Of a stretch of DNA of 64,000 nt, positions 46,301 through 57,739 are shown in pieces. The notes under the pieces were generated by a model that saw nothing but the letters and a program-made list of their open reading frames with translations, had not been told where the DNA came from and searched no databases. This DNA comes from Isochrysis galbana (taxonomy: Eukaryota; Haptophyta; Isochrysidales; Isochrysidaceae): contig CM030935.1 of NCBI GenBank assembly GCA_018136815.1, positions 5,928,351 to 5,992,350 on the forward strand, in the 5' to 3' direction. Position 1 is the stretch's first letter. Each line of letters starts with the position of its first letter. Position numbers and translations under genes: made by a program.

Positions 46301-49300
46301 CGCTCTGCCACCTCGTCCAGGGCATTGACGGCGCCTCCGGAACAATCGGGAAGGATCTTGTCGAGCGCATCGTGGAGGCGTGCAGCGAGGACCGAATGGC
46401 CCCAGGCGAAGAGGTGCTCGTGCTGCAGAACAAGGCTTGCAACCTATGGAAGAAGGCTATCATCAAGTGCGTCCAGTCGAACAATGAGGGTAAGGGGCCG
46501 TTCTACGACGTGTTCTTCCCGCTCGGGCAGGCGGAGCCCATTGCAATGATGCCGGCCAACGAGGTCCTACCCATCGGTGACAGCGGCGCTGGAGCCCTTC
46601 TGCGTGCGGCCGCCTTGAGTGGGGACGAGGGCCTGGTGAAAGCTCTCCTCAACGCTAAGGTGCATGTCTATGAGGCGGCACCAGACGGCAACACCGCGCT
46701 GCACCTTGCGGCTGCACTCGGTCGCGCGGGTGTATACAAGACGCTCATGGACGCCGCCAACGCACTGCCAGCGAGAAATGGCCCACCTGCGCACGCATTC
46801 ACCAAAAATGTGCGCGGCATGCGCGCCTTCGACTACATGGTACAGGGCCACCACATCAACTGCACGCGGCTCATGCGCCCGAGCGCACAGGACGTCGATT
46901 ACGCGCAAGCGCTTAAGGAAAAGGCCGATCTGCCGCTGGTGCTTCAATATGCGTGCCACGGCAGCGCAGCCGAGCTTGCAAACGAGTTGGACGCAATGGA
47001 GAGCAGGGGGGAGAAGTTGGAGAGCATGACGACCTCGACCGGCGCGACAGCTCTCATGCTTGCTTGCCGCAAGGGCCCCAACTCGCGGGGCGGCGGCGAG
47101 GGTGTCGAGGACAAGGTCCGCCTGCTGCTCATGAGGGGTGCCAACGTTCATGCCACGTCACAGGAGGGGTGTGTAGCCCTCTCGTTTGCGGCCGAGGCCG
47201 GCAATCCTCGCGTCACAAGGATGCTTCTCGAAGAGAAGGCGAAGGTTGACGTCGCGACTAAGAATGGTATGACACCCCTTCTGCTCGCGTGCCAGAATGG
47301 TTGGGACCAGACGGCAGAGATGTTGATCGGCGCCGGCGCCGATGTAAATTTCGTGCAGAAGGGCGGCGATGAGTTCACACCGATCATTTTTGCCGCGATG
47401 AATGGCCACAGCAGCTGTGTCGACATGCTCATCAGAAGAGGCGCAAACGTAAACTATGCAAAGCCAGATGGCTTCAACGCGCTCATCCTAGCTGCAGGCT
47501 TCAACCAACTAGATGTTGTTCGGCAGCTCGTTCGCGCCGGCGCCAAAGTGGAGCATACAAATTCAAGGGGCCTCACCGCCTTGCTCTACGCAAGCCAAGC
47601 AGGGCAAGGCCCCGTCGTGCGCGCACTGCTCCAGCTGGGCGCAGACGCTCTCAGGGTCGGACACGACGGCTATTCTGCAATTCACCTCGCGTGCAAGGGA
47701 GGCCACTCGGATGTTGTGAGCGCCCTCTTGTCGGGCCTCCGGAATCGGCCAGGCAGCGACTTCGACATCGATGCCGTCACTCCCGACGGATTCTCGGCGC
47801 TGCATCTTGCGTGCATCAACGGCAATGAGAAGGTGGTACAGATGCTCACTGAGCACGAGAAGGACAGCGACGAGAAGCGCGGCGCCGATCAGCGAATGCG
47901 AGATCGCTCAGGACGCGACGCGTTTGCCGTGGCCAAGGAAGAAGGGCACGAGCAAGTTTGCCAGCTGCTGCAGCCGACGCGCCAGCAGATGGTCACCACG
48001 TACGACACACTCAACACGACCGACGCCTTTATGCGCGCGCGCGACTCGCTTACGCTCGACAACGTGTGGGCTCTGCATCGCGAGCTTGCGAGTGCCGGTG
48101 TTGTCGACGGCCAGCTGCTCTCTACCAAGCCCGCCGGGTTCGACACCGTCCCTACCTTCTTTGCGCGGCTTTCGAGTGCCGGGATAGACGAGAGACAAAA
48201 GGAGTTACTAGCGGAAAATGAGGCCATGTGGCGAGAGGGTGATTCTCGCGCCAAGCAGTTCTTGCTTGCCACGTGGAATCCGGACCTTGTAGCGTGTGTG
48301 CGCCCAGGCCCGGAGGTCACCTCCTTCGAAAATGGTGATGCTAGCCCGCAGAACTTCTCGCAGGCGCTCTCAACGCTTTCGGCGAGGCTCGGTGTTCTCG
48401 GTTCGAGCGATTGCATCTTGCCTGAACGTCATCGCTTTCTCTTGCTCAATGGCGACCTCACGTGGCACAGGTTCAACGTGCTCGTGATCGGCAAAGTAGG
48501 CGGGCTCGAGGAGCTCAGCCGAGCGATTGCACTGATCGAGGACATGAAGGCCGAGGCGCATGCCTTCGCCGAGCGCTCCGGCTGGTCCAAGTCGCTCGGG
48601 CTTTATTTCGAGCCCTACCCGCACGCCTCCGTCAACTCGCTCTACCTGCACATCATGGAGAAGAAAGACCACGCTACCCTCCCCGAAAGGCTGCAAAAGC
48701 AGCTCATCACTTTGGACGATGTTCTTAACGTGCTGAAGATCGAGCGCGAGGTCGAGGGTGCAGCATGGGTCGACCATACCTTGGCTGAAAACTGGAAAAT
48801 CAGCGTCGTGTGCGTCTCTCCCATCGCACGCAACCGCGGCAATTTGACGCTGGCGTGCATGCGAGAGGTTTACTCCGAGTATCCGACTGTGATCAACTCC
48901 TTGAATGTCACTTTCGATGATCGGGACCAGGACCGAAAGCTGTATGCACCACCATTCCACTTCCGCGATATTCCGCGGCCAGCTCAAAGCTACACCAGTT
49001 GGGAAGAGGACCCTTTCAACTACGTGTTTGCTATTGGAGGCATGTCCGATCAGCAAGGAGCCTCGTTGCGTGCCACTCTTGAGAACCGACGTTGCCCTTT
49101 CGCTATCAATGGCACGCCCGGCTTCAATATTGGATTCAGTGACGAAGCTAAGAAGCTCACAAAGTTTTTGCAGGAAGATATGCGGCCTCCGGGAATCGTG
49201 GACGACGCGTCGGCGGCGCTCATTGTGGGCATCGAGGAGCACATGAAGTACATGTCGTTGCTCCCGCGCTCGGCACAGCTTGCTGCAAAGCAATCGCGCG

Positions 49301-50274
49301 TTGCCTTTCCTCTCACGGCGCGGGGGCACACCCGCGAGGGCGCCGGCTCCTATGGACGGCAGTTCCGTGATAGCGAGGACAAGCCGACGATACGAAGCCG
49401 CGACTGGTTTATCGACCTCGCCGGCAAGTATGCCATCGAGCTGAACAAGAGCAACCGCGCTGCGGCTGAAACACTATTTGGAGTGCAGGGGGCTCTAAAG
49501 AATGGGGACCTTGCCGATATGGCCAAACGGGGCGACGTGATCGGCGACGACAACGAGCTGGGTGCAATTCTCAAAGTGTGCGATGAGTTCTGCAAGCCCG
49601 AGGTCATCGCGGCCATGCACTCTTCCGCGGAGCGGCTCTTCCCGATCTTGGTCGAGTGCGATATGAGGGTAGGCGTCACGCAGTCCAAGATATATGACGC
49701 CAAGCTGGTGCTGTCGTTTGCAGCCAAGCGCGCTGTCGATGGCGCCCTCCTGTTCGAGGACGGTACTCCGGTGACGTACGCCGCCTTTGGACTTGGCGAG
49801 CCCGCCGGTGGAGGCAAGTCGATGGTAGAGAATCGTGAGCTGGTACGGGACCTGATCTTTGTCCTCATGTCGCTTCATCGGATGCCATTCGACGGGCTTT
49901 ACGTGCCTCCCGACGACATTGTCCGTAAGCAAGTGCATGCCGCTGTGACCGTACTCGCCAAACTTCCGGTGCTCGACTCTGGTCTGATGATATGTGACAC
50001 GGGTGTCGACCCTAACGAGGATGATCTTGCTGCCATAATGATGGTGGCCAATCTGAACTTACTTGCGGAGGGTCGCCTCGCACCTAGCATTGCTGCTCTG
50101 CGCGCGCACGAGGAGTTTCCGAGGTCCACTCCTCCCGCCACACCCGAGGAGTGTGTCCGCTTAGCCGCAGTGAAGAATTTCAGGGATATGGACACGAACG
50201 GCGACAACGTGTTGACCGAGCAGGAGTTCATTGATGCTCAAGTAGGGCAAAAGCAACGTTTGCAGACTCCATGA
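43340..50274 (+). CDS. Giant coiled-coil / ADP-ribosyltransferase / EF-hand / ankyrin / HIT-like protein
   Basis: Exons 43340-44995 and 45094-50274 join in phase 0 over a 98-bp intron (GAG|GTGCGC ... TCGCAG|CTG), giving 2,278 residues; the splice restores the ART strand ...RGGIE|LGFMSTT. Layout: charged coiled coil (~40-160); ART domain (~460-640) with R528 (VYRGISG), STT 557-559 and E598-x-E600 (YPHERELLF), the R-S-E set of arginine-type mono-ADP-ribosyltransferases; EF-hand loop at ~844 (DIDRSGRINSAE); an SH3/Tudor-like patch; about eleven ankyrin repeats (~1049-1511); a HIT-like fold (~1670-1760) whose histidine triad is degenerate (SVNSLYLHIM); an unidentified ~450-residue region; and a final EF-hand (DTNGDNVLTEQE, ~2250). 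No signal peptide or membrane helix, so it is likely cytosolic. The two EF loops suggest calcium control. The ART and ankyrin assignments are firm; HIT is tentative. Confidence 0.85.
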
Positions 50275-50680
50275 TGGAGAAGAAGCGGTCGTGTAATTGA
50301 AGGTTGCTTGGAGTAGGCAATGTAGGAGCAGAAGGATCTGTGGTACTTGCCAACGCGCGCCTCGATTCGGAGCGCTAGTGGCTTCGAGGTGCTGGATTGT
50401 AGATCGTGAGAGAGCATGGACAATGACGGGCACAGACGTGGACAATGTTAAAGCATGTTGGCTGATGAAACTCATAGCTATTCAATAACCTTCGAAGGCA
50501 TCCCTACAGTGGTATCTCATGCTGTTGGATGTTACATGTTTAGCCTGGTCACTCGCGCTGAATAACCACCATTTTCCTCCACTCTTGGATGTCCAAGGAT
50601 TCCCTAGGGAACCCCCTTACCTGCCCCCCCCCCCGATAACCCCTTTCCCCCCGCGAACCCCCTCTAACCCACGAACATCC
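50275..50680. other. 3' flank, no gene seen
   Basis: Presumed 3' UTR and spacer of the ankyrin-ART gene. Confidence 0.5.
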
Positions 50681-50681
50681 A

Positions 50682-50760
50682 CAACTATCGGTAAGACTGA
50701 TGGGTCATGGGGGCCTCGTTCCCCCCTTCCTCCATCGCAGACACCCCTTGGGTGGGCCTG
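50682..50760 (+). mobile_element. LINE-like 5' end (hairpin with G-U pairs)
   Basis: CAACTATCGGTAAGACTGATGGGTC then an ATG at 50707. The arms CTATCGGT and ACTGATGG pair over eight positions with two G-U wobbles. Little of the ORF remains. Confidence 0.55.
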
Positions 50761-52539
50761 CACACTCAACCTCAGCCCCTGCCTGCTGACAGGGGCTAAG
50801 CTGACATCAATGTCCAGACTCTCGCAAAGCTCATCGAAGTGCTTGGGTAACGCGGCCGCAGGCGAGGCTATTGTGCCGTTGCGAGGCCGGCGAAGCTCTT
50901 GGGCTGCCTCCGTGAGGTGCCCAGGTAATACCACCGTAGAGCCAGGTCATCGAGAACTACCCCGACTCCGCCATTCTCGTCGACCGTCTACCGCCCCGTG
51001 ACGGCCTCGATTCTCCTCCGATGGTCGCCACCAGCGTCGAAACCCCCACCCCTCGATACACCCTCTGCGTTCTTCTGACAGTCGCGACTGTCACGCCCCT
51101 TCAGATATCTCTCAACGCCGTCGTTTACGTTTGATCGCGGTACGGGAACGTACGGGAATTCTTTTCCAGTTCCCCCCCGCGGTCGCCGAATTTCCCCCCC
51201 GCGGTCGCCGAATATTTCCCCCCGCGGGAAGTGAGGTATGGCTCGCCCCCCCTTTCGACCACGGAGGATGGATCTCCCTCCCCTTTCGCTGCGCTCTGTC
51301 AGGAGACCCCCGTACCTCGTCGTTTAGCTCGCGCGTGACGTGCCGAGCCCGTCGTGATATCTCGCCGCCTTTCGCCGTTGGCTGTTCGACTACTCATATA
51401 TCGAAGAACAGGAGACGCCGCGTTGTAACTTGGGTGCCGCCACACCGCCCAAACATCCAGGTAAAACTCTCGTAAAAGAGAGAAGGGGATGGGTTGCAGC
51501 GTTGAGTCCTGCGGTCTGCCGCGCCGGCCGCCGATTCTACACCTTATCGTCCGGACGGGTGTGGTACTTCCTGTCTCTTCGATCGTCGCGCACTATTCTT
51601 ATAGTTCGTCGTTCGCCGTTCGTCGTTCGTTCTTCGATTCTCGATTCTCGATTCTCGTCGTTCCGCGTTCTTCGTCGTTCGTTCTTCGATTCTCGATTCT
51701 CGATTCTCGTCGTTCCGCGTTCTTCGTTTCTCGCTCTCGATTTTCGATTCTCGTCGTTCCGCGTTCTTCGTTTCTCGTTCTTCGATTCTCGATTCTCGTC
51801 GTTCCGCGTTCTTCGTTTCTCGCTCTCGATTCTCGATTCTTGTCGTTCCGCGTTCTCATCGGTCCTCGATTGTTCGTTGTTCGTAATTCGTAAATTCTCG
51901 ATTTATTGTTTCATTCGCTCTTCGGATTTATTCGCTCTTCGCTCTTGGCTCATTCGGTCTCGTTCAGGATTGCTCTTCTGCCTTTCTCGTGGCTTGCTTG
52001 GAGCTCTCCGATGTCCGTTAGGTTCTCTTCATTTCCTCGCGGGACGCTCGATCCTAGCAGGGGGGTGTCGCATTCGCGAATCGACACTCGTTAGGCTTCG
52101 CTCCTCTCTTCGTCGTTCGGTATTTATCGTTATAATTCTCTCGTTCTCGTTCTCGGTCAAAAGCTTCGCTTGGATGCATGGGATCGTGGGTTGTGGAGCG
52201 CCCTCTCTCTTCCTCTCGAAAGAGAAGGGAAGTTTCCCCACCTTTCTTCCTCCCAGGCGCCTCGCAGATAGGTTTAATTTGCTATCTCCCCTGCGGTTCT
52301 TTATCTGCTTCTGGGGGCAATCAGGTTTAATTTGCGACCTCTTCGCATCTCCCCCTTAGGCACATCGCACTCCTTTCGTCTTATTTGGTAGGTCTCTTGG
52401 AATCCTGCGTAGCAAGATTGCCCCTCGATTCCGTTATGGTGCGATTCCCGTTCCAGACAAGATCGCCGACAGATCGCCCTTTGATCGTCGTCCGTTGTTG
52501 TCTGATCGGAGTGTTTGGGTTTGATTTCAGTCGAGTTAT
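50761..52539 (+). other. Repeat-derived region with TTCGATTCTCG tandem array (51600-51860)
   Basis: Contains GGTCGCCGAATWTTCCCCCCCGC duplicates (51175-51225) and a block of TCTCGATTCTCGTCGTTCCGCGTTCTTCG units repeated four to five times. Short ORFs rich in F/S/R are by-products. It is probably the long leader of the retroelement whose gag-like ORF starts at 52743. Confidence 0.5.
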
Positions 52540-52995
52540 GTGAGAAAGTCGTGGGGCGAGAGTCGGGGTGTTTTCCTGGGTGTCGTTGTCCGTCGTCCTG
52601 TCGCCAGTCGTCATCCGTCGTCGCTCTCGCTCTCGTCGCTCTCGCTCTCGTAACACTCAGACCCTACAATCCCTCCTCGCCTCGCCAGCCCCTGCCACCA
52701 CAGCCCTCCTCTCACTCACCCTCGCCTTTCGCCGCTCGTTCCATGTCGCTTTCGCCGCCGTCCTCGCCCTCGCTCAAGCCCGCCTGCCCGCCTTCCTCTG
52801 CTGACGGGCTTCAGCCCGTCAGCACCTCTGAAGTGGCCTCCCTCGCCGCGCCTGCCGCCGGCTTTGCCCCTTCCTCATTGCCCTCAGGCCCTATGGGCCA
52901 CTCAAATTCGTCAGGGCCATCAAAAAGCAACTGGCCTGTACCTGACGGCTTCACTCCCGTCCTTGCAGCCTTCGAGGATTGTCGAGGGACGTCTA
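52540..52995 (+). mobile_element. Retroelement leader and gag-like ORF start (segment A)
   Basis: CTCGCTCTCGTCGCTCTCG leader, then an ATG at 52743 opening MSLSPPSSPSLKPACPPSS and continuing SSLPSGPMGHSNSS, strongly matching 33966-33660 on the other strand. Similarity ends near 52990, where the YgfZ-like fragment begins in antisense. Confidence 0.6.
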
Positions 52996-53029
52996 TCCGC
53001 CATGGCGGATCTATCGCCGTCGCCCCACC

Positions 53030-53525
53030 GTGGCGCCCTTCGCAGCCGCACCTATGTGGGCATTGCCGGTGCAATGGCGGCCCAGTGGATGCCGGTTTTG
53101 CGCTGTTATGCGCGCGAAGCCAAGGCGTCGCGTTCGGTCGACTTCACGGTGGACTGCGCTCGCGTCAGCTGGCATAGCGCTGTCGGCGGGAAAGGCATAC
53201 TTGTCGAAGATGTAAAAAAGTTGTCCGCCCTGACCGTAGGGCCCGATGGCGAGCAGCTCGTCCTCACCTCCCGCCTCGCGAGAGGCCTCGACGAGTTCTG
53301 GCCGGCCGGGTCGAGCAGCGTGGCCTCAGCCACGGCCGCAGAGAGCGAGAGCACATCTGCCGAGACGAGGCCATGGGCGAAGCGGGCGCGTCCTTCGCCT
53401 GTAATGTAGAGGAGCGAGGCGGGTCTCTTGACCAGCACCGCCAATCTCTCACTCGCCGCGCGCAGCCTGTCCAGCGAACTGGGCCACCAGGCGAGCAGAG
53501 AGACGCAGAGCGCCGCCGCCAGCAT
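53030..53525 (-). pseudogene. YgfZ/IBA57 (folate-binding, GcvT-like) N-terminal fragment, frameshifted and truncated
   Basis: From the ATG at 53525: MLAAALCVSLLAWWPSSL, a signal-like start, then LLYITGEGRARFAHGLVSAD and ATLLDPAGQ, matching the YgfZ/GcvT N-terminal pattern. The following family segment (DELLAIGPYG, LFYIFDKYAFPADS) is present but in another frame of the same strand, and the sequence then runs into retroelement sequence near 53000. IBA57/YgfZ proteins help Fe-S cluster assembly. The fragment is probably a gene broken by the insertion. The + strand ORF over it (MADLSPSPHRG...) is its shadow. Confidence 0.45.
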
Positions 53526-53789
53526 GCCCCTCCCTCTCTCTCCCTCTCTCCCCCTGCCTTTTCCCTCGATGGGGCTCCGCATCCAACCCTGCCCAAAATA
53601 ACCAAATGCTACTACTACTCCAAGTCACACCGGACGAGCCCCATGCGGCAACCGCGCACGCCCCCATCGGGCGGGACGGTCTCTAAGCACTAGGGTAAAA
53701 CAAAACTCTTGACTCTAAGTTAGTATTGTAGGGGGGCGGGGGGAAGGGAGTCACCGCCTCCGCATCCGCGCGTCGCGCCGGCGAGGGAG

Positions 53790-54105
53790 GGGTGAGAGAA
53801 AGAGAGAGAGAGAGAAGAGAGAGAGAAGAGAGAGAGAAGAGAGGAGAGAGAGAAGGGAGAGAGAAGAGAGAGAGAGAGAGGAGAGAGAGAAGGGAGAGAG
53901 AAGAGAGAGAGAGAGAGAGGAGAGAGAGAAGGGAGAGAGAAGAGAGAGAGAGAGAGAGGAGAGAGAGAAGGGAGAGAGAGAGAGGAGAGAGAGAAGGGAG
54001 AGAGAAGAGAGAGAGAAGAGAGAGAGAAGAGAGAGAGAAGAGAGAGAGAGGAGAGAGAGAAGGGAGAGAGAGAGAGAAGAGAGAGAGAGAGGGAGAGAAA
54101 GACAG

Positions 54106-54164
<59 letters not shown>

Positions 54165-54300
54165 TGGAAAGGGGGGGTGGGAGGGATAGAGGGAGGGAGA
54201 GAGAGAGTACTCCTTTATATGTGTGTGTGGAGAGAGAGAAAGAGGGAGAGAGAGGGAGAGAGAGAAGAGAGAGAGAGAGCAGAGAGAGAGAGGGAGGCGA
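53790..54300. repeat. (GA)n tract upstream of glucosidase II beta
   Basis: About 500 bp of GAGA/GAAGAGAG repeats with ~46-bp higher-order periodicity (AGAGAGAAGGGAGAGAGAAG units). A C/T-rich leader (54304-54370) separates it from the start codon. Confidence 0.9.
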
Positions 54301-54370
54301 GCCCCTCCCTCCTCTCCGTCGGCGTCTCCCCCTCCCTTCCCCCTTTCTCACCTCTCTCTTCTCTTCCACG

Positions 54371-56215
54371 ATGCGACTGCTCCTCCTCTGCCTCGCCGCC
54401 ACCTCGCTCGCCTTCGAGTGTGACTCCGGACGGCTCCTCCCTCCCTCCCACCTCAACGATGGCTACTGCGACTGCGCTGACCGCACCGATGAGCCTCGCA
54501 CGGGCGCATGCCCCGACACCAGCTTCGTTTGCACCAACTGGCCCGATGTCCGCGTCCGCCTCCCCGCGTCGAGAGTCGGTGACGGTGTCTGCGACTGTTG
54601 CGACGGATCTGACGAGCCGGACGGTCGATGCGAGGAGACGTGCGTCGAGATTGCCGCACGTCGGGCGGCGCTCCTCGAGCGAGCCTGTCTACAACGAGCG
54701 GAGCTCGCGCGGGAGGGAAGAGAGGGCGTCGAGAAGGACGCCGCCAAGCTCGAGCAAGCGCGCGCTCTGCTCGAGGAGCGTGCGCCTGAGATCGATGTAC
54801 TCCGGGACGCGATGGAGTCGGCCTCGGCGCAAGAGGCGGCAATGCTGGCGGAGCGCCAGGCGAGGCTGGAGTCAGGAGAGTTGGACCGCGCTCTGGGCAT
54901 TGAGAGGCTCACCAATCCAATGCTTCTGGTGGCGCTCGCGCGGCTTGCACTCGCTAGCGGCATCGACGGTGTGGACAATCTCTACGACACAATCCTATCG
55001 CGATCAGAGTTTGGCGGTGAGTGCGGCATGTCTTCACAGTGGCGCTAAGCATCTGGCACGAATGGCGGACGCCACTCCAGCTTCCCTCGTGATCTCGTCC
55101 ACAGTGTGAGGACTCTCCTCCCTCGCTCTTCTTGCCCTTCAGGGATTGTGGAGGATATTGATGTCGCTGACCTCCTTGAGGTAGCCATCCTCGCTCGAGA
55201 CCAACCCTGCCAAACCCGTGCGCGCGAGACCTCAGAGGATGCGTCGTCTTCGAGGGAAAGTCCTCAGACCTGCGCGGCGATGTCTACAGCTTCTCACGAA
55301 GCCGACCTGCTCGCTTTGCTTCGGCCCTTAGCTGATGCGCACATTGCTGACTTACGAGCTCTTCTGCGTGAGTACTACCGAGAGAACGAACAAGCTGCCC
55401 TGCTCGCGCACACAAATCGCGAGCTCCTCGCACAATCCGGAGAACCTCTCGACGACCAGCTCGTCGCCTCCGCTCTCGATCTGGTTTCCCCATTCTCGCA
55501 TCCACCAGCGGTTGAGGCACGAGAAGCCCACGCCGGCGCTCTATCGGCGATTGAGCGCTCGAGGCGAATCGTAGATGAGCTGTCCCCACACGAGGCCTTC
55601 GTACGACGAGGCGATTATGGACGGGACTTTGAGTGGCGCTCCTTGCATGGCCGATGTCTCTCCCATTCAGAATCATCAGAGCGGTATCAAGTTTGCCCGT
55701 TCCGTCACTTCCGACAAGGGCAGATTTTGGTGGGCAACTATAGCGGGTGGGATCCACTGCCGGCCGGGAATGCCGCGAAGGCTACTGCAAAGCTTACCGG
55801 GCACAAGGCAGTGATGCGGTGCGTGCTCGTGCCCCGACGCCCGCCTTCTGTCGCAGAGACCTTGGAGGTGGGGGTTCGGCGATGAGGGTCGGGGGGCAGG
55901 CCGCAGCATACGATCAGGGCTGACCACGTGCACGTGCTGCTGAAACACAGGTTCGAGGGTGGTGCCACGTGCAATCGCAAGCCCCGCACCGGTCGTGCCA
56001 TCTTTGAATGCGGCGAGAAAGAAGAGGTGGTCAAGGTCTCAGAGCCGCAGGCGTGCGAGTATGAGGCGACGATCATCTCACCTGCTGCATGCTCCGTCGA
56101 AGAACTTGCGGCGCTCCTCAGCGACCTCCAAGAGGCGACGCGCGATTCCACCAATGTGTTTGTGCCCACTGCACAAGCTTTAGGGCTTTTGGAGAAGAGG
56201 CTCTCGCGGCACTAA
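54371..56215 (+). CDS. Glucosidase II beta subunit (PRKCSH-type)
   Basis: Regulatory subunit that holds glucosidase II in the ER and presents glycans for trimming of glucose from N-glycoproteins. Exons 54371-55016, 55143-55818 and 55951-56215 join in consistent phase to 528 residues. A signal peptide (MRLLLLCLAATSLAF) is followed by the two LDL-receptor-A-like cysteine modules (DGYCDCADRTDEP; DGVCDCCDGSDEPDGRC), a charged coiled coil, and a C-terminal MRH (mannose-6-phosphate receptor homology) domain: LHGRCLSHS...YQVCPF...GNYSGW, then across the last splice KAVMR|FEGGATC, ECGEKEEVVKVSEPQACEYEATI. No HDEL-type retrieval signal at the C-terminus (ends LEKRLSRH). The upstream (GA)n tract and C/T-rich leader resemble other gene starts in this window. 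Confidence 0.9.
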
Positions 56216-56824
56216 GGACACGTTAGCTCAACACTGCAATGTATAGACAGGCAGGTTCCTCTCAAGATGTAGGTAGGGTTATCACAACGGTTGCTCGTAC
56301 ACGGGCTAATTTTTGTGGTCATTAGGGCTTGTCTATCGCAGACCGCTGAAGATTAGAAGGACGAGCGCAAATCAGCGGATGCTACCTCGGCTCACTTGCT
56401 GGTCTACCTCCAACTTGTGTAGGGCTATCGAGACAAAAATTAGGGAGGCAGGTAGATGTAGGGTGGCGCAGATGCTTGTACGCAAGGAGTAGAGGTAGAG
56501 GCGCCGAAAGCAGAAGCGGAGGCCAAACAGCAAACAGCCTCCTGCGCCGGGCGATTTGCGATGAGGCGGCGGCGGGCATGGGAGGCAGTAGGAGGCGCGC
56601 CCGGTAGCCTGCACGCATGACTGTGGCTGGCCGAGGCGCGCTGCACCGGGGACGCGTCGATTAGCGGCCCGACACTCGCCCGCGCTCGCGTCGGACGTCG
56701 GCCCTCCGCGAAAATGATTTCTGGCCTATTTGCGCGTTTTCTTCTTATGCATCGCTGTGGAGGCTACCGTGGGGCGTCTGGGGGCCCGAAGGGCACGGGA
56801 TATGTGCTAGTTACACCTATCCGG
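56216..56824. other. Intergenic, no gene seen
   Basis: No supported ORF or repeat; moderate G/C content. Confidence 0.45.
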
Positions 56825-57475
56825 CAACTATTGTTAAAACAATGGGGTCATGGAGCGCGCGCCGCTCCCCTCCTCTCCTTCCACCACCCCCGCCGCGACG
56901 CGCAATCGAAGCGCCCGCAAGAGGGCGATGCCCAAACCAAGGTGCGCACGAGGCACGTCCCGTGCCGCCTCCCAACTCCCAACAGCTGAGCACAAGCAGG
57001 CACAGCAGCAGCAAAGGCCCAACATGGCCCACACAACCCACATCTCCTCCCTGCCAGCAATGGCCACCACACCAAAGAACAAACTCGGTTCAAAGCCGCA
57101 CCTCATAGGGACAAAGAGAGAGAGACAAATCTAAGCCGTGAGAGGCTCGGACTCGGACGCAACCCGACAGCGCCGCAAACCCAAACGCGACCCACACTCC
57201 AAGAACACGAGAGGCACCCCCTACGCTACGCAGCCGGTCACCCGCCCCACCAAAACAGACTTACAACAGGCTTGCCCGGAACCCACACTCCGCCAAACCA
57301 GGTCCGTGGTAGTGCACCAAGGCCAAGGCCGGACCCCGGAAACCGAAAATGAAGGAATGAAGGGGGGCAGGGAAGGAGGTGGAGGGAGGGAAGTTAAGGG
57401 CGATGGCGAAGTAGAAAAAGGGGAACCTTGAGCTAGTAGGTCTGTAGCCCGGCATCTTCAGATAATGTTTTTTAC
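56825..57475 (+). mobile_element. Short internally deleted LINE-like element (both ends present)
   Basis: 5' hairpin CAACTATTGTTAA AACAATGG, ATG at 56850 with ORF MERAPLPSSPSTTP (95 codons), and the family 3' end (GGAATGAAGGGGGGCAGGG ... ATCTTCAGATAATG plus T run). At about 650 bp it lacks the reverse-transcriptase region and would depend on full-length relatives. Confidence 0.75.
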
Positions 57476-57526
57476 CCTTAGAAGTTGAACTAGCTTTTTG
57501 ACCGCCCTACCATCATGGGACACTTT

Positions 57527-57738
57527 TCATGATACATGATACGCGACCGCATTGATGCATTCCATGCACAGGTACGCGACGGCCGCCTCGTCTCCAATAA
57601 ATTTGATCTTTATAATCTTGGAGTTCTCGTCGGAGTAGTCTCCGACGAGCACGAGCTTCACATTGCACCAACAGCCCAGGTATGGCTCGATGAGTGCGCA
57701 CACCGGGCACACCGACGGGTAGCGTTCCTTGGCTATAT
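57527..57738 (-). CDS. Possible last exon of a small cysteine-rich protein
   Basis: Open frame after a possible acceptor (GATATAG|CC near 57739): RYPSVCPVCALIEPYLGCWC and, near the end, AYLCMECINAV, i.e. C-x2-C ... C-x-C ... C-x2-C, which could bind zinc. No upstream exon is identified and the surroundings are repeats. It may be a genuine exon or chance. Confidence 0.3.
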
Positions 57739-57739
57739 C

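Noticed and set aside
52999..53409. Plus-strand ORF MADLSPSPHRG... as a host gene
   Set aside because: It is antisense to the YgfZ-like fragment, whose conserved motifs are on the minus strand.
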